DNA of 64,000 nucleotides from Burkholderia sp. WP9 (GTDB lineage: Bacteria > Pseudomonadota > Gammaproteobacteria > Burkholderiales > Burkholderiaceae), in NCBI RefSeq assembly GCF_900104795.1, contig NZ_FNTG01000002.1, forward strand, positions 3,534,001-3,598,000, written 5' to 3'. This document shows, piece after piece, positions 53,122-62,214 of this stretch (the stretch's first letter is position 1; each line of letters starts with the position of its first letter). A program made the translations under genes and the position numbers. The notes under the pieces are model-generated. The model was not told where the DNA came from. It was given only the letters and a program-made list of their open reading frames with translations, and did no database searches.

Positions 53122-53790
53122 ATGCAACTCTACAGTTTTTTCAATAGTTCGACGTCGTACCGGCTACGCATCGCACTCGCATTGAAGGGTCTGGATTATT
53201 CGTACAAGCCCGTGAACATTCGGACCGGAGGACACCGTGACGCCCAGTATGTCGCTGAAATCAACCCGTCCGCGTCGGTTCCCGCTTTGGTCGATGGTGA
53301 GTTTCACCTCGGGCAGTCGCTCGCGATCATTGACTATCTCGATGCGCAGCATCCCGAGCCACGCCTGATTCCAGCAGATGTGCACGAGCGGGCACGTGTA
53401 CTTGAAATGTCGTACCTGATTGCGTGCGATATTCATCCTGTCAACAACCTTCGTGTGCTGCGATATCTGCAAGATGAACTGAAGGTAACACCGGAACAAA
53501 AAAATGCGTGGTATCGGCATTGGATTGCCGAGGGTATGGCAGGCGTAGAACGTTTGCTCGCACGAGCGGCAGATGAAGCGGCGGCGGATGGTTCTGCCGG
53601 TCCATGGTGCTTCGGCGCGCAACCGACACTGGCCGATGTATGTCTCGTGCCGCAGTTCGCGAATGCACAGCGTATGGGCTGCGACATGAGCGAGTATCGG
53701 CGCAGTCTGGCAATCTGTGAACACGCAAACGCGCATCCAGCTTTTGATCGTGCGAAACCGCAAAACCAACCTGATTACGTAACGAGTTGA
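53122..53790 (+). CDS. nagL: Maleylpyruvate isomerase (zeta-class GST)
   Basis: Glutathione-dependent isomerase of 222 residues. It opens MQLYSFFNSSTSYRLRIALALKG, with the zeta-class SSxxxR active-site motif, and has the glutathione site ASVPALVDGEFHLGQSLAIIDYL. It converts maleylpyruvate to fumarylpyruvate between the NagI and NagK steps. The start follows CAGGAGATCGTTGCC. Last gene of the operon. A GC-rich hairpin (CCTTCC/GGAAGG, 53819-53851) lies downstream. Confidence 0.92.
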   Translation: MQLYSFFNSSTSYRLRIALALKGLDYSYKPVNIRTGGHRDAQYVAEINPSASVPALVDGEFHLGQSLAIIDYLDAQHPEPRLIPADVHERARVLEMSYLIACDIHPVNNLRVLRYLQDELKVTPEQKNAWYRHWIAEGMAGVERLLARAADEAAADGSAGPWCFGAQPTLADVCLVPQFANAQRMGCDMSEYRRSLAICEHANAHPAFDRAKPQNQPDYVTS

Positions 53791-53818
53791 GACTGCGGTG
53801 GTAAGAAGAGTGGAGCGA

Positions 53819-53851
53819 CCTTCCATCTGCACCTACAGGGTGGACGGAAGG
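53819..53851 (+). terminator. Possible hairpin after the gentisate operon
   Basis: CCTTCC (53819-53824) pairs with GGAAGG (53846-53851), and CACC/GGTG extend the stem inside. It is 28 bp after the nagL stop. No T-run follows. Confidence 0.35.
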
Positions 53852-53988
53852 GCGCAGCGGGCCGCACCGCCCGACGTTCCGGTAAAGATTGCCTGGTCAG
53901 CGACAGCCCAGCAAATGAGATCAAACTAAGCTGCATTAAATGAGCTGCGGGACCGTTTTACGGGGAGGGCCGCTGCACTGGAGAGTCT

Positions 53989-54930
53989 GTGGACACGCTT
54001 CAAAATATGCGCATATTCAAACAGGTCGTGGAATATGCGAGTTTTACTACCGCGGCTAAGCACCTCGATATGGCCACGGCGCAGGTTTCGCGTGCTGTTT
54101 CTGAGCTTGAGGTGCGTTTGCGCACTCGCCTCCTGCACCGTACGACGCGTCGCATTGCGCTTACGGAAGCGGGCGAGCGCTATCTCGCACGCTGCAACAA
54201 GATTCTGATGTACGTGGATGAAGCGGAAGCCGAGGCAAGTGACGCACATATGACCGCGTCGGGAAAGCTCAGACTGCATTCACTGACAAGCTTTGGTTTG
54301 CGATATCTGGTGCCGATCATCGCCAGATATCACGACGGTCACCCCTCTGTCGAGGTCGACCTCACGCTATCCCAGCATCTTCCCGATTTGATTGAGGAAG
54401 GTTACGACATAACGATTACGCTTTCCGCAGACTTGCCGGATTCGGCGCTGGTCTCCCAGCGATTGGGGAGTGTCCACAGCATTCTCTGCGCTTCTCCGGA
54501 ATATTTGCGACGCAATGGCACACCGGTCGAACTATCGGACCTCGCTCAGCACAAGTGCCTTTACGTTCTCGCGCCGACGGGGCAAACCGACCGTTGGACT
54601 TTCAGCGGCCCTGACGGCGAGGAAATGTTTGACCTTGGACCTGCGCCCCTGAGGGTCAATATTCCAGAGGCGCTATCCATCGCTGTAAAGGAGGGGATGG
54701 GGATTGGTTTGGTGCCGGCACTCACGGCAATTCCGTTGCTCAAATCCGGTGCGCTTCGGCGCGTGCTGCCTGACTACACCGCGCAGCATTTAACTATCTA
54801 TGCGCTGTATCCGTCTCGCCAGTATTTAGATGCGAAGGTTCGGACCTGGGTGGATTTTGTGCGGCAGGAACTCACTCCAGAGCTGGATTCCGACTTCGAT
54901 TTGCTCAGAACACTTGGTCCGGATTTGTAA
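53989..54930 (+). CDS. LysR-family transcriptional regulator (GTG start)
   Basis: Regulator of 313 residues of the CrgA/AaeR-like group. The start is GTG at 53989 with CTGGAGAG upstream. Helix-turn-helix in FKQVVEYASFTTAAKHLDMAT and SRAVSELEVRLRTRLLHRTTRR; effector domain from GKLRLHSLTSFGLRYLVPII. It follows the gentisate operon on the same strand and converges with the related LysR gene at 55010. The two share the MDTLQ(N/S)M start and a similar HTH, so they are probably paralogues. Target unknown. Confidence 0.9.
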   Translation: MDTLQNMRIFKQVVEYASFTTAAKHLDMATAQVSRAVSELEVRLRTRLLHRTTRRIALTEAGERYLARCNKILMYVDEAEAEASDAHMTASGKLRLHSLTSFGLRYLVPIIARYHDGHPSVEVDLTLSQHLPDLIEEGYDITITLSADLPDSALVSQRLGSVHSILCASPEYLRRNGTPVELSDLAQHKCLYVLAPTGQTDRWTFSGPDGEEMFDLGPAPLRVNIPEALSIAVKEGMGIGLVPALTAIPLLKSGALRRVLPDYTAQHLTIYALYPSRQYLDAKVRTWVDFVRQELTPELDSDFDLLRTLGPDL

Positions 54931-55009
54931 GGCACGGTCGCAACCGGGAGAGAGCGCGTGCGCGTTGCCCGCGGCGAATGAGTTCCACCTCAGGTTGGAG
55001 CTAGCTTCT

Positions 55010-55915
55010 CTAAGCAGGTGGTAGCTCCGCTGCAACGAAGTCCAGCCATGTCCGCAATTTTGATTCGAGGTGTTGTCCGGCGTGATACAGCCCAACGATA
55101 ACCTTGTTATCGAGTGTGTATTGCGGGAAGAGTCGCGTAAGCGTGCCGGCACTCAGATGAGGTAAAGCTACCGATGCAGGCAGGATGCCGATCCCTCTTC
55201 CTTCGCAGAGTGCAGCAGCCAATGCATTGACAGAGTTCTCGGAGAAGCTCGAAGTCAAAATCTCGATGACCTCGCTGCTGTTCGGCCCATTAAAGGTTAG
55301 ATGACTACGGCCTCTCGAAGCTGAAAATTCGACGAAAGCGTGTAGCGAAATCTCGAGAGGGGACTGCGGTCTACCTTGTTTTGCTAGATAACTGGGCGCC
55401 GCACATGCAATACCGAAGACGGTTCCAACGCGCTGTCTCGCCCATCCACGCGCGCGGAAGGCGTCTTCCGCGCTCAAAAGCAACGCATCATAGGGTTCAT
55501 CAAATCCCGGCAAGCCATTTCCGAGCGTAAGTTCAACCTCGACAAGGGGGTAGCGACGCTCGTAAGCGGTGACAAGCGGAACGACGTAGTGCTGCCCAAG
55601 ATGGACTGTTGAATACACTTTGAGCTTACCGACCGGCCGCGCGCGCACATGCGCATCTGCATCACTGATCTCAAGCTCTGCTTGTTCCAGGCAGTCTAGT
55701 ATTGCGTAGCACCGTGCCCGGTAACGGCGTCCGGTCTCCGTGAGGACCATTCGTCGCGTGGATCGCTGCAGTAGCTTTGCACTCAAGCGGACCTCGAGCT
55801 CGGAAATCGCCCGTGACGCACTTGCCGTGGTCGTATCCAGCGCTTGGGCCGCATCGGTGAAACTTCCCAGCTCAACGACCTTCAAGAAGAGTTTCATACT
55901 CTGAAGCGTATCCAC
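55010..55915 (-). CDS. LysR-family regulator, probable control of the efflux operon (GTG start)
   Basis: Regulator of 301 residues starting with GTG at 55915. Helix-turn-helix in FLKVVELGSFTDAAQALDTTT and SRAISELEVRLSAKLLQRSTRR; effector domain from GKLKVYSTVHLGQHYVVPLV. It is divergent from the aromatic-acid efflux operon (57244), the same layout as AaeR and aaeXAB in enteric bacteria. An IS5 element (55968-57132) now separates the two, only 48 bp before its start codon. Regulation of the pump by this protein is inferred from layout. Confidence 0.88.
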   Translation of the reverse strand: MDTLQSMKLFLKVVELGSFTDAAQALDTTTASASRAISELEVRLSAKLLQRSTRRMVLTETGRRYRARCYAILDCLEQAELEISDADAHVRARPVGKLKVYSTVHLGQHYVVPLVTAYERRYPLVEVELTLGNGLPGFDEPYDALLLSAEDAFRARGWARQRVGTVFGIACAAPSYLAKQGRPQSPLEISLHAFVEFSASRGRSHLTFNGPNSSEVIEILTSSFSENSVNALAAALCEGRGIGILPASVALPHLSAGTLTRLFPQYTLDNKVIVGLYHAGQHLESKLRTWLDFVAAELPPA

Positions 55916-55963
55916 TTTCCACTCACATCTCGACTATGTGGCGCTGATTCTTGCACTTTTGGC

Positions 55964-55967
55964 CTAA
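55964..55967. repeat. Target-site duplication CTAA, left copy
   Basis: CTAA lies directly before the IS5 end at 55968 and again after the other end at 57133-57136. It fits the YTAR target of the IS5 subgroup. Confidence 0.85.
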
Positions 55968-57132
55968 GGCTACGCTGAAAAAGGTCAACGGCATTGGGCG
56001 TTCAATCGTTAGATGTGCATGAAACAACAGACCCTTGCGATGGCGGCCGATCAAGGCGCCGGATTTGAACAGTACCGTCGGCCAACCAAACGCGATGTGT
56101 TCCTTGAGACGATGGAGCAGATCGTGCCGTGGGCGCAATTGTGCGAGGTTGTCGAGCCGTACTATCCGAAGGGTCAAGGCGGTCGCCCGCCAGTGGGTCT
56201 GGAGCGCATGCTGCGCATGCACTTTGTGCAGCACTGGTTCAACCTGGCGGATGAGGCGTGCGAGGAGGCGCTGCTGGACAGCACCGCATTGCGGCGATTC
56301 GTCGGGATTGACCTGGGGCGCGAGCGGGTTCCCGATGGCACGACGCTGTTGAAGTTTCGCCGGCTGCTGGAGCGCAACAAGCTCGGCGAGCAGTTGTTCT
56401 CCAAGGTCGGCGAAGTACTGCAAGGGCATGGGCTGAAGGTTGGCACCGGCACGATCGTGGATGCCACCATCATCGGTGCGCCCAGTTCCACGAAGAATGC
56501 GGACAAGGCACGAGACCCCGAAATGCATCAGACGAGGAAGGGCCAGCAGTGGTACTTCGGCATGAAGCTGCACATCGGTGTGGATAGCCAGACGGGACTG
56601 GCACACAGCGCGGTAGTGACGGCGGCAAACGTGCATGACAAGCATCCGCTGCCGGCGCTACTGCACGGCGACGAGCGGCGTGTGTACGGCGACAGCGCCT
56701 ATGCGAGCCAGAAGGAACTCATCGCCAGCAAGGCGCCGAAAGCGAAGGACTTCACCAACCAGCGTGTGCGCAATCGCAGTGGTGAAGTCGATGAAACCAG
56801 GCGCTCGAAAAACCGCAACAAGTCGAAGATTCGTGCCCGGGTCGAACACGTCTTTGCGGTGGTCAAGCGGCTGTGGGGCTTCGGCAAGGTGCGCTATCGC
56901 GGCCTCGCGAAGAACGCCACGCGTGCCTTTACTGCACTCGCGCTGGCCAACATCTACATGAGCCGCGCGCGGCTGATGGCACAGGTGCGTCCATAAGCAG
57001 CCGAAATGGGTCGAGAGCCCCGCTTGCCAGGCCCTTCAGGGCCGGGAAATCGAACCGGTCGCATCGCTGATCTCACATTCCGGAATTCAGCATCAAGCTG
57101 TCGGCGAAAACGGTGGCTTCTTCAGCGTAGCC
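55968..57132 (+). mobile_element. IS5-family insertion sequence, complete
   Basis: Element of 1165 bp. Left end GGCTACGCTGAAAAAG; right end on the other strand GGCTACGCTGAAGAAG, 15 of 16 matching. Flanked by the 4-bp duplication CTAA, a YTAR site as used by the IS5 subgroup. It carries one intact transposase gene. It sits in the spacer between a LysR gene and the efflux operon. Confidence 0.93.
56013..56996 (+). CDS. IS5-family transposase
   Basis: DDE transposase of 327 residues. The N-terminal domain is typical (DVFLETMEQIVPWAQLCEVVEPYYPK, GLERMLRMHFVQHWFNLADEACEEAL). The catalytic parts are GTIVDATIIGAPSSTKN (first Asp), HDKHPLPALLHGDERRVYGDSAY (second Asp) and RVEHVFAVVKRLWGF (Glu, the Y-2-R-3-E-6-K like motif). 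Complete and possibly active. Confidence 0.95.
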   Translation: MCMKQQTLAMAADQGAGFEQYRRPTKRDVFLETMEQIVPWAQLCEVVEPYYPKGQGGRPPVGLERMLRMHFVQHWFNLADEACEEALLDSTALRRFVGIDLGRERVPDGTTLLKFRRLLERNKLGEQLFSKVGEVLQGHGLKVGTGTIVDATIIGAPSSTKNADKARDPEMHQTRKGQQWYFGMKLHIGVDSQTGLAHSAVVTAANVHDKHPLPALLHGDERRVYGDSAYASQKELIASKAPKAKDFTNQRVRNRSGEVDETRRSKNRNKSKIRARVEHVFAVVKRLWGFGKVRYRGLAKNATRAFTALALANIYMSRARLMAQVRP

Positions 57133-57136
57133 CTAA
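57133..57136. repeat. Target-site duplication CTAA, right copy
   Basis: Second copy of the 4-bp duplication, directly after the IS5 end at 57132. Confidence 0.85.
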
Positions 57137-57243
57137 GGCATTACGAGTGATTCTGTTAACAATATTTTGAGAAAGCATCTCTCCGGTCGCTGGAGGACGA
57201 AAAATATAATCGTCCCGTGTAAGCCTTGAGCCTGGAGAATCCC

Positions 57244-58773
57244 GTGCAACCCCGATCGACAAAGATAGTTTTCGTCACACTGATTGCTGTGGCGAATGCG
57301 CTGATGGCCGGCTGTGCGAGCTTCAACCATACGGCGCCTGAGAGCAGTCGGATAGACCCGGCGACGCTTGATGCGGGAGCAGCAATCAGAAGCGCCAATG
57401 CCGAGGCGCAGTGGCCGTCGCAACAATGGTGGCACGCGTTGGGAGATCCCCAGCTTAACGGACTGGTCGAGCGATCGCTGGACAAGAATCCTACGCTTGC
57501 GGTTGTGCAGGCGCGAGTGCGGGAAGCAGAAGCGGCCGCGGATCTCGCACATGCCTCCCTATATCCACGTGTGGACGGATCGATGGCATTGGGACGAAAG
57601 CATTTTCCCGACAATACCTATTACGGACCCGGTGCCTACAATCACACTACGACCTGGAACAATACAGCTGGGTTGTCCCTTTCATACAACCTGGATTTGT
57701 GGGGGCGGGATCACAACGCACTTTTGCGTTCGCTTGACGCATCGCATGCTGCCGCTACTGACGAACGGGCCGCAGCAGTGGAACTCCAGTCAAATGTTGT
57801 TCGAACATATCTGACGCTTTCGTTGAGCTTTGCTCTGCGGGATATCGCGGTCTCGACACTGGAGCAACAGGAGCATATAGCGTCCATCGCGCAACGACGG
57901 CTTGCCGGAGGCATCGGCACGCGGCTCGACTTGAGTCAGGCGGTCGCGCCTTTGCCTGAGTTCAAGCGGCAAATTCAGGTGTATGACCAGACGATTGCTT
58001 TGACGCGAAATCAGTTGGCTGCGCTTACCGGAGACGGTCCGGGCTTCGGCGAATCGATCACCCGCCCGGTTCTTTCATTGGCGACGCATGCACAACTCCC
58101 GTCAAATCTGCCCGCCGAACTTGTGGGGCGCCGTCCCGACGTCGTCGCGGCAAAATGGATGGTCGCCGCCCAGGCTCGGGGTATCGATGTCGCCAAGGCT
58201 CAGTTCTATCCGAACGTGAATCTTATGGCGTCGATCACGCAAATGGCCGCTGGGGGAACATTTCTCACCTTCCTTCATCCTGAAGGCACCGGGTGGATGG
58301 CGGGCCCGGCGATCACGTTGCCGATATTCGAGGGAGGCGCGCTGCGGGCCCAGCTTGGAGCTGCTTCTGCGCAATACGATGAAGCGATTAGCCGCTATAA
58401 CGCCGTGCTGATCTCCGCCCTAAAAGATATCTCCGACCAGGTCGTGAACGTCCGGTCGTTTGATGCGCAGGCGGAAGATTCAGCCGACTCTGTAGCGGCA
58501 GCCCAAGATAGTTATCAGCTGGCGGATAAAGGATATCGCCGGGGGCTGACGGATTATCTCAACGTCCTGACAGCTCAAATGCAACTACTAAAAGCGCGTG
58601 AAGGGCAGGCTCATGTGCAGGTCTCCCAGCTCCAGGCTTATGCGTCGCTGCAGACAGCGCTCGGGGGCGGCGCAGACATCGCCTTCCAGAGTCCCAATGA
58701 GAAACAGATGACTCCGTCCGATCATTTGACGCCCTTTGGTTTCAATACATCTTCGAAGCCGGGCGAAAAATGA
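57244..58773 (+). CDS. RND-type outer membrane factor, NodT family lipoprotein (GTG start)
   Basis: Outer-membrane channel of 509 residues, TolC/NodT family. The start is GTG at 57244 with GGAG 6-9 bp upstream; a TTG at 57226 is less likely. The lipoprotein signal ends ANALMAGC (lipobox LMAGC). The two coiled-coil repeats of the OEP domain follow (ERSLDKNPTLAVVQARVREAEAAA, PAELVGRRPDVVAAKWMVAAQA). It is the first gene of the efflux operon; its stop overlaps the FUSC gene start (ATGA). Exports substrates across the outer membrane together with the HlyD and FUSC proteins. Confidence 0.9.
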   Translation: MQPRSTKIVFVTLIAVANALMAGCASFNHTAPESSRIDPATLDAGAAIRSANAEAQWPSQQWWHALGDPQLNGLVERSLDKNPTLAVVQARVREAEAAADLAHASLYPRVDGSMALGRKHFPDNTYYGPGAYNHTTTWNNTAGLSLSYNLDLWGRDHNALLRSLDASHAAATDERAAAVELQSNVVRTYLTLSLSFALRDIAVSTLEQQEHIASIAQRRLAGGIGTRLDLSQAVAPLPEFKRQIQVYDQTIALTRNQLAALTGDGPGFGESITRPVLSLATHAQLPSNLPAELVGRRPDVVAAKWMVAAQARGIDVAKAQFYPNVNLMASITQMAAGGTFLTFLHPEGTGWMAGPAITLPIFEGGALRAQLGAASAQYDEAISRYNAVLISALKDISDQVVNVRSFDAQAEDSADSVAAAQDSYQLADKGYRRGLTDYLNVLTAQMQLLKAREGQAHVQVSQLQAYASLQTALGGGADIAFQSPNEKQMTPSDHLTPFGFNTSSKPGEK

Positions 58774-60998
58774 GCGGTATGAATAGCAGTGCTGCATTCA
58801 AAGCCGAGGACTCGCGATTCTTCTCCTTTCAGTCACTCGTAGCAGGCTTTGCGAACTGGTGGGGAACGTCAGGCCCGGTATGGATCTATGTGTCCAAGAC
58901 AGCGCTGGCAGTCATTCTGGCGCTTCTCATTGCTATGCGGCTGAATTTGCCGCAACCGCGCACTGCAATGATCACGGTCTTCATCCTGATGCAGCCACAG
59001 AGCGGGCTGGTTCTCGCAAAGAGCGTGTTCCGGTTTCTCGGCACGGCAGTCGGCCTCTCTGTCATGTTGTTTTTCGTCAGTCTGTTTGCACAACAGCCGG
59101 TTCTATATCTGACAGCCGTCGCGACGTGGGTCTGCGTGTGCACAACAGGAGCAGCGCGCAACCGTAATTTCCGCTCATATGGCTTTGTCCTCGCCGGATA
59201 CACGGCTGCTCTGATCGGTGTTCCCGTCGGCCAGCAGCCGGACGGAGCATTCATATCGGCAATGACGCGTGTTGCAGAGACTTCGGTTGGTATTGTGTGT
59301 GCCGGCGCTGTCAGTGCGTTGATATTTCCAAGCTACATCGGCGAGCAGATAAAGACAGTGATGAGAAAGCGCTTCCGCACACTTTCGGAGCATCTAAGCA
59401 GTGCACTTAGCGGTACGGTCGAGCAATCCGAGATAGAGCTGGCACACACGTATTTCCTCGAGCAGGTCATTGGTCTTGAGGCCGCCCGTAGTGTGGGCGT
59501 ATTTGAGTTGCCTGACATGCGAATGCGCGGCAGAAGGCTTGCCCGAGCGAACCTTGAATTTATGAACGTCGCGACAAGGCTGCGTACTCTTCACGAGCAG
59601 TGGGAATTTGCACGGAATCAAGACGGCCCGGAGGTCGCGATCATGGACGTGATATTCGGCGAAATAAGTCTTCTTTTAAACCCGGAAGGAAGTCCGATTA
59701 AGACCGCTGCGGACGCGGCACATGCGACCGGGCCACTCTCGGCATTCAGAGACGATCTCACAAAGCGCCTTTCTCGAGGGCGCCGAGAGTTGGCGGGACG
59801 AGATCAGGCGGTGCTGCGCCGGTTTGATACCTGTGCCGATTTGTTCCGAAGGTTCGTGGATGATCTTGTCGCATATGTGGAAACATACGCGTCGCTGGCG
59901 ACGCATAGCCACAGACGAGAGACGTGGTCCGGCAGCTTCATCCCGAAGACAAATATGATCGCTGCTGTGATCGCCGGATCAAGGGCCGCACTCTTGACGG
60001 GTGTCCTCAGCGCATTTTGGATCGAAACTGCGTGGCCAAGCGGTGGAACGATGGTACTCGCGGCCACAGCCGTCTGTGCGCTTGCTGCAACTTCGCCCCA
60101 GCCCGGGCGGTTTTCCAGGCAGATGTGTATCGGCACGACGCTTGCCGTCTTTCTCGGAGGATTTCTGCAATTTGGAGTTTATCCCCGGATAGATGGGTTT
60201 CCATTACTCGCCTTCTGCCTCACCCCATTTCTGCTGTTCGGTGCGGTGATGATGGCTCGCCCGAAGACGCTTGGCATTGGCATTGGCTTTTGCATATTTT
60301 TCAGCTTCATGGCTGGCCCGGACCTTGTTATGCAATATGAACCTTATTCTTTTATCAACGATAGTGTCGCGCTCATGATAGCCATGTTGGTAGTTTGGCT
60401 TTCGTTCGCGGTCGTGTTTCCCACGGACGGGAATTGGTTGAGATGGATCTTGCTTCGGGATTTGAGGAGGCAGGTCGTCCATGCGTGCGTAGGCCGCGGC
60501 GGCGATCTTGCCGCGCGCTTTGAAAGTGGTTCGCGAGATATTGTCTCTCAAATGAATGCAGTGGCCGCTGGCGGAACCGGTCGGAACGAATCGGCGCGCT
60601 GGCTGCTGCTAGTACTCTCGGTCGGGCGGACAGTCATTGACCTTCGTGACGAACTGGCCGAACTGCATGTTTGTCGGACATCGCCGGAAGAGATCAAGGC
60701 GTGGAGTTCTAACCTCGGTGGCGTGATCGGAGCGATCGCTGCGCTGTTCAAGAGAGTCAACAGCAAGCGGTTGACCCACGTGCTGCGGTTGTTGGATACG
60801 CTGACTGAAACGACACTGGCGCTGACGAGCCGCCCCACGCTCTATCAGGAAGAGCGCGAGAGCTTGTTGCGTTCACTTAGTCTGTTGGAATATCTCAAGG
60901 TAACGCTCCAAAACGAGAAGTCGCCTTTATCGGACTGTGTCGATTCACAGATCCGTCGTTTCAATTCAAAATTGAGAAACTCCGACCATGCATCGTGA
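58770..60998 (+). CDS. FUSC-family inner membrane exporter, AaeB-like
   Basis: Membrane protein of 742 residues with two hydrophobic blocks (about 25-190 and 385-550), each of several segments, joined and followed by soluble parts. Block 1 has IYVSKTALAVILALLIAMRL and NLPQPRTAMITVFILMQPQSG; block 2 has AWPSGGTMVLAATAVCALAA. This is the pattern of fusaric-acid resistance and AaeB p-hydroxybenzoate exporters. It works with the periplasmic HlyD protein and the NodT channel. It overlaps the next gene by 11 bp. Confidence 0.9.
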   Translation: MSGMNSSAAFKAEDSRFFSFQSLVAGFANWWGTSGPVWIYVSKTALAVILALLIAMRLNLPQPRTAMITVFILMQPQSGLVLAKSVFRFLGTAVGLSVMLFFVSLFAQQPVLYLTAVATWVCVCTTGAARNRNFRSYGFVLAGYTAALIGVPVGQQPDGAFISAMTRVAETSVGIVCAGAVSALIFPSYIGEQIKTVMRKRFRTLSEHLSSALSGTVEQSEIELAHTYFLEQVIGLEAARSVGVFELPDMRMRGRRLARANLEFMNVATRLRTLHEQWEFARNQDGPEVAIMDVIFGEISLLLNPEGSPIKTAADAAHATGPLSAFRDDLTKRLSRGRRELAGRDQAVLRRFDTCADLFRRFVDDLVAYVETYASLATHSHRRETWSGSFIPKTNMIAAVIAGSRAALLTGVLSAFWIETAWPSGGTMVLAATAVCALAATSPQPGRFSRQMCIGTTLAVFLGGFLQFGVYPRIDGFPLLAFCLTPFLLFGAVMMARPKTLGIGIGFCIFFSFMAGPDLVMQYEPYSFINDSVALMIAMLVVWLSFAVVFPTDGNWLRWILLRDLRRQVVHACVGRGGDLAARFESGSRDIVSQMNAVAAGGTGRNESARWLLLVLSVGRTVIDLRDELAELHVCRTSPEEIKAWSSNLGGVIGAIAALFKRVNSKRLTHVLRLLDTLTETTLALTSRPTLYQEERESLLRSLSLLEYLKVTLQNEKSPLSDCVDSQIRRFNSKLRNSDHAS

Positions 60999-61185
60999 TT
61001 TCGCCCTGTTCGACGCCTATGTGCCGACTATTCTTCTCGCGTTCGCGTTGGGTTGTATGTGTACTTGGGTGCTCGATCGAGTGTTGGCATTAACAGGCAT
61101 TTATCGCCTGGTTTGGCATCCGTCGCTGTTCAGGGCGAGTGTGCTGGTTTGCGTCTGTGGGATTCTCGGTCTGCTCATTTACTGA
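60988..61185 (+). CDS. DUF1656 small membrane protein (AaeX-like)
   Basis: Protein of 65 residues with two hydrophobic segments (VPTILLAFALGCMCTWVLDR, ASVLVCVCGILGLLIY). It is the DUF1656 member always placed beside FUSC-family exporters. The N-terminus HRDFALFDAYVPTILLAF is typical. The start lies inside the end of the FUSC gene. Role in pump assembly unknown. Confidence 0.87.
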   Translation: MHRDFALFDAYVPTILLAFALGCMCTWVLDRVLALTGIYRLVWHPSLFRASVLVCVCGILGLLIY

Positions 61186-61218
61186 TATGCGCGCCGAAAA
61201 CTTAAAAAGGATTTCAAC

Positions 61219-62130
61219 ATGATCATGCGGAAATTGATCGGTATCGCGATGACCGCGTTGGTCTTTCTTGTCGCTGTATCGATAGGACGAGTGCTATGGG
61301 TCAGGTACATGGACGAACCATGGACCCGGGACGGGAGGATACGCGCGGACATCATCGGCATCGCCCCCGACGTGTCGGGAGCGGTGGTTTCCATGCCGGT
61401 AGCCGACAATCAGTTGGTCCATAAGGGCGATCTTCTGATGGAAGTCGATCCGTCGCATTACGCCATTGCAGTCGAACAAGCCAAGGCTGCTGTGGACGCG
61501 CATCGTGCTGATCTTGTCAGATTGAAGGCCGATGCGGAACGCAGACAAGATCTGGACAACGACGTGGTTTCGAAGGAAAGTCGGGACAACGCACTGAAAG
61601 CGGCGGCAAGCGCGGCGGCACTGCTGCAGCAGGCGCAGGCGCAACTCGATGCCGCGGAACTGAACCTGGCTCGGACCAAAGTCTATGCGCCCGTCGATGG
61701 TTATGTCACCAATCTCAATGTGCATCGTGGAGACTATGTAACGGCCGGCGTGCCGAAACTTGCCGTGGTCGACAGTTCCTCGTTCTGGGTCTATGGGTAT
61801 TTTGAGGAAACTAAATTACCTCATGTAAAAGTCGGCGATAAGGCCCATGTTCGGCTGATGAGCGGAGGGGAGGTTGTTGGGCATGTCGATAGCATTTCTC
61901 GTGGCATCTACGACCGGGATAACCCTGTGAGCAGGGATTTGACCGCCGATGTCAACCCGACATTCAACTGGGTTCGGCTGGCGCAGCGGGTACCGGTGCG
62001 CATCCACATCGACAGCGTGGCGCGTGGAGTCGTTCTTTCCGCAGGGACCACCTGCACGGTGACCATCGATACAGATGAAAATCAGAAGGGGGCAGGGCGC
62101 ATCGGCGGGCTGTTCAAGCCATCTGCTTAG
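61219..62130 (+). CDS. HlyD-family periplasmic adaptor, AaeA-like
   Basis: Membrane fusion protein of 303 residues. One N-terminal membrane anchor (IGIAMTALVFLVAVSIGRVLW), then the biotinyl-lipoyl halves (DIIGIAPDVSGAVVSMPVADN and VYAPVDGYVTNLNVHRGDYV) around a short coiled coil (about 85-145), then the beta-barrel domain (FWVYGYFEETKLPHVKVGDKA). It links the FUSC protein to the NodT channel. A second ATG at 61225 is also possible. Last structural gene of the pump operon. Confidence 0.9.
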   Translation: MIMRKLIGIAMTALVFLVAVSIGRVLWVRYMDEPWTRDGRIRADIIGIAPDVSGAVVSMPVADNQLVHKGDLLMEVDPSHYAIAVEQAKAAVDAHRADLVRLKADAERRQDLDNDVVSKESRDNALKAAASAAALLQQAQAQLDAAELNLARTKVYAPVDGYVTNLNVHRGDYVTAGVPKLAVVDSSSFWVYGYFEETKLPHVKVGDKAHVRLMSGGEVVGHVDSISRGIYDRDNPVSRDLTADVNPTFNWVRLAQRVPVRIHIDSVARGVVLSAGTTCTVTIDTDENQKGAGRIGGLFKPSA

Positions 62131-62214
62131 TGATCAGGTGAGAATGCTCCGCTCCCTTAATGCAACCCGGCAGACGGCGGCAAATGGCTGGCTCGTCTGG
62201 TTTTGGAATTGACA

